This document shows, piece by piece, positions 1 through 5,178 of a stretch of 5,178 bases of DNA (position 1 is its first letter; each line of letters opens with the position of its first letter). The stretch is taken from assembly GCA_905233795.1 (NCBI GenBank), contig CAJOFP010000073.1, positions 1 through 5,178 of the forward strand, read 5' to 3'. Position numbers and translations under genes: made by a program. The DNA is from an uncultured Oscillibacter sp. Its GTDB lineage: Bacteria > Bacillota > Clostridia > Oscillospirales > Oscillospiraceae. Under the pieces are notes generated by a model, which worked only from the letters and a program-made list of their open reading frames with translations, was not told where the DNA came from and made no database searches.

Positions 1-285
1 AATCCCGCCGCTTTTGAATCCGATGTGGCGGATACTTGTCACAATTTAGGGCTTTTTGCATGGGGGCAGAATCGTAAATCCGCCGCGAGAGCGTATTTTC
101 AAGAAGCTCTTGCGTTATATAAAAAGTTTCCACATTTGGAAAAACTGGCAAGTTACGCCTATTGTTTGCTGTATGAGTTAAAATATTGGAAATATCCCCG
201 GAAGCGAAACAAGCGCGAAACACGGAAACAGCGAAAGCAATATAAACGGCGTAAAAAATGGGCGCGGCGCAAAATCAAAATGTAA
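1..285 (+). CDS. TPR-repeat protein, 3' end only
   Basis: This is the last 94 codons of a gene whose start lies before the window; the frame is open from base 1 and ends at TAA 283-285. The visible N-terminal part reads like a tetratricopeptide repeat: an N-L-G turn in the first helix, a small-residue pair A-A-R-A, and Y-F-x-E-A-L-x-L-Y in the second helix, followed by another helical segment rich in Ala, Leu and Tyr. TPRs are protein-binding scaffolds, and the partner cannot be told from this fragment. After residue about 64 the protein changes to a strongly basic tail: 18 of the last 29 residues are Lys or Arg, with one Glu. Such a tail could bind RNA, ribosomes or acidic surfaces (inference). 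No hydrophobic segment is seen in the fragment. No hairpin terminator follows the stop, so some read-through toward secA is possible. A GTG at 25 is only an internal valine. Confidence 0.75.
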   Translation, partial: NPAAFESDVADTCHNLGLFAWGQNRKSAARAYFQEALALYKKFPHLEKLASYAYCLLYELKYWKYPRKRNKRETRKQRKQYKRRKKWARRKIKM

Positions 286-311
286 ATTTTTTGCTGTTGT
301 GTGAAATCGCT

Positions 312-340
312 TTGCAATCGGGCGGCGGGTGTGGTATGCT
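312..340 (+). promoter_or_regulatory. Predicted sigma-A promoter of secA (extended -10)
   Basis: The -35 box TTGCAA (312-317) is followed by a 17-bp spacer and the -10 box TATGCT (335-340). Each matches four of six consensus bases, and a TG at 332-333, one base before the -10, makes it an extended -10 promoter. Initiation is predicted at about 347, giving a leader of about 83 nt before secA. The spacing and the TG element are the main support; no operator is evident. Confidence 0.6.
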
Positions 341-347
341 TTTATCG

Positions 348-365
348 TCCCCCGGATTTGGGGGA
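348..365 (+). other. GC hairpin at the predicted 5' end of the secA mRNA
   Basis: TCCCCC (348-353) and GGGGGA (360-365) form a 6-bp stem around the loop GGATTT. No U-tract follows (GAAAATGAAA), so it is not a terminator. It starts at or next to the predicted transcription start, so in the RNA it would be a 5'-terminal hairpin, a position known to protect mRNAs from 5'-dependent decay. Its 3' arm is also the only Shine-Dalgarno-like sequence for the small ORF at 370, so folding would hide that site. The stem is seen in the sequence; its role is inference. Confidence 0.45.
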
Positions 366-369
366 GAAA

Positions 370-417
370 ATGAAAATAAATAAAATTTGTGAAAATACGG
401 AAAGACATGTATTTTGA
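370..417 (+). CDS. Possible 15-codon leader ORF upstream of secA
   Basis: An ATG at 370 opens a 15-codon ORF (MKINKICENTERHVF) ending at TGA 415-417. The purine run GGGGGAG (360-366) lies just before it, with only 3 nt between its last G and the ATG, which is close for a ribosome binding site. The stop overlaps the start of the secA ribosome binding site and lies 12 nt before the secA ATG, and the ORF is in the same frame as secA. That geometry would suit translational coupling. The peptide lacks the hydrophobic export signal of known SecA-sensing arrest peptides such as SecM, and an ORF this short can arise by chance in AT-rich leader DNA. No family is recognised. Confidence 0.2.
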   Translation: MKINKICENTERHVF

Positions 418-424
418 AAGGAAG
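416..424 (+). promoter_or_regulatory. Ribosome binding site of secA
   Basis: GAAAGGAAG contains the AGGA core (419-422), 7 nt before the ATG at 430. An in-frame TGA at 415-417 leaves ATG 430 as the only sensible start for secA. Confidence 0.8.
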
Positions 425-429
425 AAAAA

Positions 430-3186
430 ATGGGATTGTTCAAGCGTTTATTCGGTGATTACAGTACCCGTGAATTGAGAAGTATTAATCCGATTGTGGA
501 TAAAATTGAGGGCATGGCGGAGGAGTATAAAGCCATGTCCGACGCGGATTTGCAGGCGAAAACGCCGGAATTGAGACAGCGTCTGGAAAACGGCGCCACG
601 CTGGATGAAATTTTACCGGAGGCGTTCGCCACGGTAAGAGAGGCGGCGGATCGCGTTTTGGGTCTGCGTCCGTATCGCGTACAGTTAGTCGGCGGGATTG
701 TGTTGCATCAGGGACGTATCGCGGAGATGAAAACCGGTGAGGGCAAGACGCTTGTCGCCACGCTCCCGGCGTATCTGAACGCGCTGACCGGTAAAGGCGT
801 GCATATTGTCACGGTCAATGATTATTTGGCAAAGCGCGATAGCGAATGGATGGGCAAAGTGCATAGATTTTTAGGTCTGAAAGTCGGCTTGATTGTCCAC
901 GGTCTGACGACAAAACAGCGTCAAGAGGCGTATCAGGCGGATATAACGTATGGGACCAATAATGAAATGGGCTTTGATTATTTGCGCGATAATATGTGCA
1001 TATATGAAAGCGAACTGGTACAGCGCGGACACAGTTTCGCAATCGTGGACGAGGTTGACTCGATTTTGATCGACGAAGCGCGGACGCCGTTGATTATATC
1101 CGGGCAGGGTGAGAAATCCACGCAATTATACGACATGGCGGAAATGTTAGTGGCGCGGATGAGAAAACATGTTGTCGTGCAGGTGGATAATAAAGAAGAG
1201 GAAGAATTTTCCGTACCGGCGGAAGCGGATTATGTAGTGGATGAAAAGGCGAAAACGGCGACGCTGACCGCGCATGGCATAGCGAAAGCGGAGGAATTTT
1301 TTCATCTGGAGAATTTGGCGGACCCGTCCAACGCGACGATTTCCCATCATATTAATCAGGCGTTACGCGCCCACGGGACTATGAAACGCGATGTGGATTA
1401 CGTCGTAAAAGACGGTGAAGTGATTATTGTGGACGAGTTCACAGGTCGCTTGATGTTTGGGCGGCGATATTCTAACGGATTGCATCAGGCGATTGAGGCG
1501 AAAGAGCATGTAAATGTAAACAGCGAAAATAAAACGCTTGCGACGATTACATTTCAGAATTATTTCAGATTATATGATAAATTATCCGGCATGACCGGTA
1601 CGGCGATGACGGAACAGGAAGAGTTCGGGACGATTTATAATTTAGATATAGTCGAAATCCCGACGAACAGACCCAACGCCCGGAAAGATCATCATGACGT
1701 GGTATATAAAACGGAAGCGGGAAAATTCCGGGCTGTGATTGCGCAGATTAAAGAATGTCACGCGAAAGGACAGCCGGTTCTGGTCGGTACGGTTTCGATT
1801 GAAAAGAACGAGTTATTGTCTAAATTATTGGCGCGTGAGGGGATTAAGCATAATTTATTAAACGCGAAGAATCACGAGAGAGAGGCTGAAATCGTCGCGC
1901 AGGCGGGCAAATTCGGCGCGGTGACGGTCGCTACGAATATGGCGGGGCGCGGCACGGATATTATGCTGGGCGGCAACGCGGAATATTTGGCGCGGGCGGA
2001 TTTGGTGAAAGCCGGATACGCTGAAGAAGTGATTGTGGACGCCACGGGTTACGCGGATACGGATAATCAGGAGATTTTAGACGCCCGAAAATTATTCGCG
2101 GAAAGAATGGCGTTTCACAAGAAAATTGTCGCGGAGGCGGCGGAACAGGTTGTAAACGTCGGCGGTCTGTTTATTATCGGCACGGAGCGGCATGAATCGC
2201 GGCGGATTGATAATCAGTTAAGAGGCCGCGCCGGACGACAGGGCGATCCCGGCGAGACGAGATTTTATATATCTCTGGAAGATGATTTAATGCGTCTGTT
2301 CGGCGGAGATAGAATTACAGGTTTAATGGAGCGTTTTGATTTTGACGAAGATACGCCGATTGAGAACAGAATGCTGACAAAGGCGATTGAAAACGCCCAG
2401 ACGACGGTTGAATCCCGGAACTTCCAGTCGCGCAAATCGGTCTTGGAATTTGATGACGTGATGAATAAACAACGCGAGATTATTTATTCGCAACGGCGTC
2501 AGGTTCTGGACGGGCGGGATATTCATGATACGATATTGGATATGTTGCGCAATTCCGTAGAAAATCAAATTAATTTGGCGTACAGCGAACACACGGGAGC
2601 GGACGCCGTACAAGAGGCGTTACGGGGTCTTGAGGGGATGTATTTCCGCCCCGGCGCGATAGACCCGACGTTATACGCGGATAAGAAAGACAGTCAGGAA
2701 GAATTGACGGCGGCTTGTATACAGGCGGCGGAAAACGCGTATGCGGATAAAGAGAAAGAAGTTTCGCCGGTAATTATGCGGGAACTGGAACGCGTGATTA
2801 TGCTTCGCGTTGTGGACGAATACTGGATGGATCATATTGACGCGATGGATGATTTAAAACAGGGGATTCGATTGCAGGCTTACGGCAATAATGACCCTGT
2901 GGACGTGTACAAGCGTGAATCTTTCCAGATGTTTGAGGACATGGTATCGGCGATCCGTGACGAGACGGTGAGAAGATTATTCGCGGTACGGGTAAAGAAA
3001 GACGAGGAAGTGAAACGGGAACGGGTAGCCCGCGCCACGGCTGAGAATGTCGGCGGGGACGGGACCGCGCCGAAGAAACAGCCGCAAAAGCGTAAAACGC
3101 CCAAGATTGGCCGTAATGATCCGTGTCCGTGTGGGAGCGGTTTAAAATGGAAGAAATGTACCTGCGCGGAATATCATAAAGAATAA
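430..3186 (+). CDS. secA: Protein translocase subunit SecA
   Basis: SecA is the ATPase motor that binds preproteins and drives them through the SecYEG channel at the cytoplasmic membrane. The 918-residue protein has the full family architecture. Nucleotide-binding domain 1 holds Walker A (MKTGEGKT, 100-107), [14 protein letters not shown] (175-188) and the Walker B DEVD (207-210). It is split by the preprotein cross-linking domain (roughly 226-370) and resumes with GMTGTA (387-392). Domain 2 carries [11 protein letters not shown] (501-511), [17 protein letters not shown] (584-600) and GRQGDPG (602-608). The helical scaffold and wing include ESRNFQSRK and [11 protein letters not shown] (661-682), and the two-helix finger covers about 795-850. 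A basic linker leads to the zinc motif C899, C901, C910. It is longer than Bacillus SecA (about 840) through an acidic insert in the cross-linking domain (about 250-265) and a long insert in domain 2 (about 514-578). In the zinc motif the usual Cys/His after the third Cys is Thr911, with Cys912 next. The gene has its own promoter and terminator. All core motifs are intact, so it should be functional. Confidence 0.98.
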   Translation: MGLFKRLFGDYSTRELRSINPIVDKIEGMAEEYKAMSDADLQAKTPELRQRLENGATLDEILPEAFATVREAADRVLGLRPYRVQLVGGIVLHQGRIAEMKTGEGKTLVATLPAYLNALTGKGVHIVTVNDYLAKRDSEWMGKVHRFLGLKVGLIVHGLTTKQRQEAYQADITYGTNNEMGFDYLRDNMCIYESELVQRGHSFAIVDEVDSILIDEARTPLIISGQGEKSTQLYDMAEMLVARMRKHVVVQVDNKEEEEFSVPAEADYVVDEKAKTATLTAHGIAKAEEFFHLENLADPSNATISHHINQALRAHGTMKRDVDYVVKDGEVIIVDEFTGRLMFGRRYSNGLHQAIEAKEHVNVNSENKTLATITFQNYFRLYDKLSGMTGTAMTEQEEFGTIYNLDIVEIPTNRPNARKDHHDVVYKTEAGKFRAVIAQIKECHAKGQPVLVGTVSIEKNELLSKLLAREGIKHNLLNAKNHEREAEIVAQAGKFGAVTVATNMAGRGTDIMLGGNAEYLARADLVKAGYAEEVIVDATGYADTDNQEILDARKLFAERMAFHKKIVAEAAEQVVNVGGLFIIGTERHESRRIDNQLRGRAGRQGDPGETRFYISLEDDLMRLFGGDRITGLMERFDFDEDTPIENRMLTKAIENAQTTVESRNFQSRKSVLEFDDVMNKQREIIYSQRRQVLDGRDIHDTILDMLRNSVENQINLAYSEHTGADAVQEALRGLEGMYFRPGAIDPTLYADKKDSQEELTAACIQAAENAYADKEKEVSPVIMRELERVIMLRVVDEYWMDHIDAMDDLKQGIRLQAYGNNDPVDVYKRESFQMFEDMVSAIRDETVRRLFAVRVKKDEEVKRERVARATAENVGGDGTAPKKQPQKRKTPKIGRNDPCPCGSGLKWKKCTCAEYHKE

Positions 3187-3252
3187 AAAAATAATAAAAA
3201 TAATCAATAACGCGTGTGAATATGAATCGCGCATGGAAAATATTGAAAAATA

Positions 3253-3281
3253 TTGCAATTATACGCATGGGATATTATAAT
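3253..3281 (+). promoter_or_regulatory. Predicted promoter between secA and pgeF
   Basis: TTGCAA (3253-3258), a 17-bp spacer and a perfect TATAAT (3276-3281) fit a sigma-A promoter. The -35 box and spacing are the same as in the predicted secA promoter. Initiation would fall near 3288, 119 nt before the pgeF ATG. The strong terminator at 3323-3369 lies between this start and pgeF, so the promoter would give either a terminated RNA of about 80 nt or a read-through mRNA for pgeF and the lipoprotein gene. The DNA here is very AT-rich, so a chance TATAAT is possible, but the exact spacing supports the call. Confidence 0.45.
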
Positions 3282-3309
3282 AATTGATGATAATTTTATT
3301 ATAATATCC
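3270..3309 (+). repeat. AT-rich inverted repeat over the predicted -10 box
   Basis: GGATATTATAATAA (3270-3283) is the exact reverse complement of TTATTATAATATCC (3296-3309), separated by 12 nt. Pairing can extend outward to 3264 and 3315 through two G-T wobbles and one mismatch. The left arm contains the predicted -10 TATAAT and the loop contains the predicted start site. It could be an operator for a dimeric regulator, or, in read-through RNA from secA, an extra 3' hairpin that shields the mRNA end. No T-tract follows, so it is not a terminator by itself. Confidence 0.6.
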
Positions 3310-3322
3310 TGTACGGATTTGA

Positions 3323-3369
3323 AAAAATTTCCCCTGTTCTGAATCCGGACCGGAACAGGGGAAATTTTT
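3323..3369 (+). terminator. Strong bidirectional rho-independent terminator after secA
   Basis: The two 17-nt arms, AAAAATTTCCCCTGTTC (3323-3339) and GAACAGGGGAAATTTTT (3353-3369), pair perfectly around a 13-nt loop. The GC-rich core CCCCTGTTC/GAACAGGGG is followed by AAATTTTT, and on the opposite strand by the mirror-image T-tract, so it can act in both directions. It lies 137 nt after the secA stop and 38 nt before the pgeF start, with no room for a full promoter between it and pgeF. It should end secA transcripts. pgeF then depends on leakage or on the promoter just upstream. Confidence 0.9.
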
Positions 3370-3394
3370 AATAAATAAAATAATAAAAAATCGC

Positions 3395-3400
3395 GGGGGA
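3395..3400 (+). promoter_or_regulatory. Ribosome binding site of pgeF (decides the start)
   Basis: GGGGGA ends 6 nt before the ATG at 3407, an ideal distance, while the TTG at 3401 directly abuts it and the ATG at 3416 is 15 nt away. The same ten bases, CGCGGGGGAT, stand before the next gene at 4324-4333, 6 nt from its ATG, which supports ATG 3407 as the start. GGGGG can pair with the anti-Shine-Dalgarno CCUCC through one G-U pair. Confidence 0.7.
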
Positions 3401-3406
3401 TTGCGT

Positions 3407-4297
3407 ATGGCGTTTATGGAGCGGAATATAAACGGCGTAAAATATTTTATTTCGGAAATATTATCAAGTCCGCACGCGTTCACGACAAGGATCGGCGGCG
3501 TGTCGGAATCGCCGTGGGATAGTTTAAATCTCGGACCGGGTCGGGGAGATAATTTGGATCATGTGAAAGAAAATTATCGACGGATTTGTGAAGCCGTAAA
3601 TATAGATTTTAATAATTTAAATAATTTAAATGCTGTCGGAAAGTCGGATAATAATATAAATATTAATAATATTAATAATATTAATTCAAAACGGGTTGTA
3701 TTGGCGAAACAGGTTCATGAAACGGATGTAAAGATTGTCGATGAGACGGACGCCGGAAAGGGATTGTATAAAGATCGGGATTATACGGCGGACGCGCTGA
3801 TTACGGATAAAAAAAATCTGCCGTTGTTTGTATTTTCGGCGGATTGCGGGATTATTTTACTGGAAGATAAAATCACGGGAGCTGTCGGGGCGGTACACGC
3901 GGGCTGGCGCGGCTGCGCGGGCGGGATTGTAAAAAAAGCGGTTGATATGATGTGTGAGAGATACGGCGCGGATTGCGAAAATATACGCGCCGCGATTGGA
4001 CCGTGTATCGGGTCATGTTGTTTTGAGACGGATCAGGATGTCCCGGACGCGATGAGAAACGCGTTAGGGACGGACGCGGAATTATATTATTATAAAAAAG
4101 ATTTCAAATGGCATGTGGATTTGGCGGGATTGAATAAACAATGGCTGTTAAACGCCGGATTGGTAGAAAATAATATAGATATATGCGGATTGTGTACGGC
4201 GTGCCGCCCGGATTTGTTCTGGTCGCACAGAAAAATGGGGGAACGCCGGGGCGTACAGGCGGCGTTGATTTGCGGGATAAATAATAATAAAAAATAA
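3407..4297 (+). CDS. pgeF: PgeF/YfiH/YlmD-family protein (laccase domain)
   Basis: This 296-residue protein belongs to the family often labelled 'polyphenol oxidase' or 'multicopper oxidoreductase family protein'. Better-supported roles in the family are hydrolysis of mis-incorporated L-Ser from UDP-MurNAc-L-Ser (E. coli YfiH/PgeF) and purine nucleoside deaminase/phosphorylase activity (LACC1/FAMIN and bacterial relatives). It is cytoplasmic, with no signal peptide. Family motifs in order are HAFTTRIGGVS (23-33), SLNLG (39-43), KQVH with metal ligand H104, ADALIT (128-133), SADC with ligand C147, VHAGWRG with ligand H164, AIGPCIGSCCFE (196-207) and CTACRPDLFWSHR (263-275). The Cys/His metal triad is therefore intact. 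The residue after ADC-G is Ile where many relatives have Pro. An Asn/Ile-rich stretch (about 65-96) lies where relatives have only a short loop and is coded by 9-bp repeats. The C-terminus ends in an Asn/Lys tail (INNNKK). The start was chosen by ribosome binding site spacing; TTG 3401 or ATG 3416 are alternatives. Which of the two activities it has cannot be told from sequence. Confidence 0.9.
   Translation: MAFMERNINGVKYFISEILSSPHAFTTRIGGVSESPWDSLNLGPGRGDNLDHVKENYRRICEAVNIDFNNLNNLNAVGKSDNNININNINNINSKRVVLAKQVHETDVKIVDETDAGKGLYKDRDYTADALITDKKNLPLFVFSADCGIILLEDKITGAVGAVHAGWRGCAGGIVKKAVDMMCERYGADCENIRAAIGPCIGSCCFETDQDVPDAMRNALGTDAELYYYKKDFKWHVDLAGLNKQWLLNAGLVENNIDICGLCTACRPDLFWSHRKMGERRGVQAALICGINNNKK
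3611..3631 (+). repeat. 9-bp tandem repeat inside pgeF (NNL units)
   Basis: AATAATTTA occurs twice in tandem (3611-3619, 3620-3628), followed by AAT. It is in frame and codes for NNL-NNL-N (residues 69-75) in the Asn-rich insert of PgeF. As the unit is a multiple of three, gain or loss of copies would keep the reading frame. Confidence 0.8.
3659..3685 (+). repeat. 9-bp tandem repeat, three copies, inside pgeF (NIN units)
   Basis: AATATTAAT is repeated three times without a mismatch (27 bp), starts on a codon boundary and codes for NIN-NIN-NIN (residues 85-93). With the upstream NNL repeat it makes up most of the low-complexity insert. It lies between the first helix-turn region and the strand carrying KQVH. 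Confidence 0.9.
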
Positions 4298-4326
4298 AAA
4301 TAATAAATAATCGGGTGAAAATACGC

Positions 4327-4332
4327 GGGGGA
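4327..4332 (+). promoter_or_regulatory. Ribosome binding site of the solute-binding lipoprotein gene
   Basis: GGGGGA ends 7 nt before the ATG at 4340 and lies in the same ten-base context, CGCGGGGGAT, as the pgeF site. The 42-bp spacer between the two genes (4298-4339) has two further in-frame TAA codons just after the pgeF stop, simple AAT/TAA-rich sequence, and no hairpin or promoter that I can see. Confidence 0.7.
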
Positions 4333-4339
4333 TAAAAAT

Positions 4340-5178
4340 ATGGGAGAAAATTTTAAATTTACGCGAAAAATAAATTTAATAATTTTAATATTTTATGGAA
4401 TTTTTATAATATGTTTATTATGCGGCTGTCAGGAGGAGATCGAGCCGGATTTAGAAGAGCCGGAAAGTCCCATCCCGATACAGGAATTACGGGAGGAAGA
4501 GGAAGAAGAACCGGATTTTCCGGAGTGGTTCGCCTTGCCGTATGATCCCAACAGTACGCTGGACCCGATTTTATGTCCGGACGGTATGCAGCGCGTCGCG
4601 GCGTCGTTGATATACGAGGGATTATTTAAATTAAATGAAAATCTGGAGCCGGTGAACTGGTTATGCGAAAGCTATGATCGCAACGGAGATTGTTCGATGT
4701 ATACGTTTATATTAAGAGAAGGCGTGTTATTTTCGGACGGTTCGCCGCTGACGGCGGCGGATGTGCGCAATTCGCTGGAACGCGCCCGCGATTCGGATCG
4801 ATATAGACGGAGATTACGGCAAATCGCGTGGATTTATGTGGAAAATAATAATATGCTTACGATTGGATTAAATGAATCCAACAGCGGTTTCCCGGCTTTA
4901 TTGGATATTCCTATCAGTCGGAAAATTGGCAATGTGCCGTTGGGGACAGGGCCGTATAGTTATTTATGGGAGGAATACGGGTCTTGGCTGGTGTCGAATC
5001 CGTATTGGTGGACAGGCGGAAATCGGCCTGTAGAGAGAATCCGGCTGGATGAGTCTCAAGGGGCGATGTTATATAGATTTTCGTCGCGGGATGTGCATTT
5101 GATTGAAATGAATTTAATAGGCGGGGACGATACGCCCGCCGGTCTGACCGGGAATATCAAATATCAGGACGCGCCGGA
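4340..5178 (+). CDS. Family 5 extracellular solute-binding lipoprotein, 5' part
   Basis: The gene runs off the window; 279 complete codons are visible. It codes for a substrate-binding protein of the SBP_bac_5 family (OppA/DppA/NikA type), which captures peptides, nickel or other solutes outside the cell and delivers them to an ABC permease. The N-terminus is a lipoprotein signal: basic residues K6, R9 and K10, a hydrophobic core (11-27) and the lipobox L-C-G-C with C30 as the lipidation site. An acidic linker follows (31-62, 16 of 32 residues Asp/Glu, six Glu in a row). The mature domain begins with ALPYDPNSTLDPI (65-77) and IYEGLFKLNENLEP (91-104). It has the family signature YTFILREGVLFSDGSPLTAADV (121-142, in two stretches: FILREGVLFSDG and LTAADV) and later GTGPY (202-206) and NPYWWTGG (220-227). 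No permease or ATPase genes are visible up to the window end. It probably shares a transcript with pgeF. Substrate unknown. Confidence 0.88.
   Translation, partial: MGENFKFTRKINLIILIFYGIFIICLLCGCQEEIEPDLEEPESPIPIQELREEEEEEPDFPEWFALPYDPNSTLDPILCPDGMQRVAASLIYEGLFKLNENLEPVNWLCESYDRNGDCSMYTFILREGVLFSDGSPLTAADVRNSLERARDSDRYRRRLRQIAWIYVENNNMLTIGLNESNSGFPALLDIPISRKIGNVPLGTGPYSYLWEEYGSWLVSNPYWWTGGNRPVERIRLDESQGAMLYRFSSRDVHLIEMNLIGGDDTPAGLTGNIKYQDAP

Noticed and set aside
286..330. Possible terminator after the TPR gene
   Set aside because: There is a T-run directly after the stop but no preceding stable hairpin, and only very weak complementarity (TTGC/GCAA) further on.
178..408. Antisense ORF of 76 codons over the secA leader
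   Set aside because: It overlaps the basic tail of the TPR gene and the secA promoter and shows no motif; the Phe-rich sequence is the complement of Lys/Arg codons.
2798..3268. Antisense ORF of 156 codons over the 3' end of secA
   Set aside because: It lies opposite a clear secA, has no recognisable motif or convincing ribosome binding site, and its composition is what reverse translation of GCG/AAT-rich sequence gives.
353..3321. Shared octamer CGGATTTG at 353-360 and 3314-3321 as a regulatory repeat
   Set aside because: Close variants occur several times within coding sequence (GCG GAT TTG codons), so the match is not specific.
3259..3483. Antisense ORF of 74 codons across the secA-pgeF spacer
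   Set aside because: It reads through the terminator and inverted repeat and into pgeF; its sequence is low-complexity Ile/Asn/Tyr/Phe from AT-rich DNA, with no family resemblance.
3407..4297. Classical multicopper laccase
   Set aside because: The database-style name is misleading: the protein has the small single-domain Cys/His fold motifs of YfiH/YlmD and lacks the four copper-binding His-rich motifs of true laccases.
1..5178. CRISPR array, tRNA/rRNA, insertion sequence or toxin-antitoxin module
   Set aside because: No spaced direct repeats of CRISPR type, no cloverleaf or rRNA segments, no transposase motifs or terminal inverted repeats, and no small gene pair were found on reading through the window.

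Overview
The window looks like chromosomal DNA from a low-to-moderate GC member of Bacillota, class Clostridia, most plausibly close to Oscillospiraceae/Ruminococcaceae. This rests on the style of the SecA protein (N-terminus [15 protein letters not shown], about 918 residues, C-terminal Cys-rich motif), the Shine-Dalgarno-led genes, and the mix of GCG-rich coding sequence with AAT/TAA-rich spacers. The assignment comes from remembered family features, not from a search.

Layout, all genes on the + strand: (1) 1-285, the 3' end of a TPR-repeat protein with a very basic C-terminal tail. (2) 286-429, an intergenic region with a good extended -10 promoter, a small GC hairpin at the predicted 5' end of the transcript, a possible 15-codon leader ORF and the secA ribosome binding site. 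(3) 430-3186, a complete secA, the motor ATPase of the Sec translocase. (4) 3187-3406, an AT-rich spacer of 220 bp holding a near-consensus promoter, an AT-rich inverted repeat over its -10 box, and a strong bidirectional terminator with perfect 17-bp arms. (5) 3407-4297, a complete pgeF/yfiH/ylmD-type gene (laccase-domain or 'polyphenol oxidase' family; peptidoglycan editing factor or purine-nucleoside enzyme) carrying an Asn-rich insert coded by 9-bp tandem repeats. (6) 4340-5178, the first 279 codons of a family 5 extracellular solute-binding lipoprotein, cut by the window end.

secA appears to be its own transcription unit, running from the promoter at 312-340 to the terminator at 3323-3369. 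pgeF and the solute-binding lipoprotein are 42 bp apart with no terminator between them and share an identical 10-base sequence at their ribosome binding sites, so they are probably cotranscribed. The lipoprotein would be a Sec substrate, and PgeF acts on cell-wall precursors or nucleosides, so a loose cell-envelope theme is possible, but the sequence does not prove a functional link.

I see no clear evidence of a new multi-gene system. The items most worth a second look are the promoter-terminator arrangement between secA and pgeF (a terminated short RNA or a leaky leader), the in-frame 9-bp repeat insert in PgeF, and the possible secA leader ORF.
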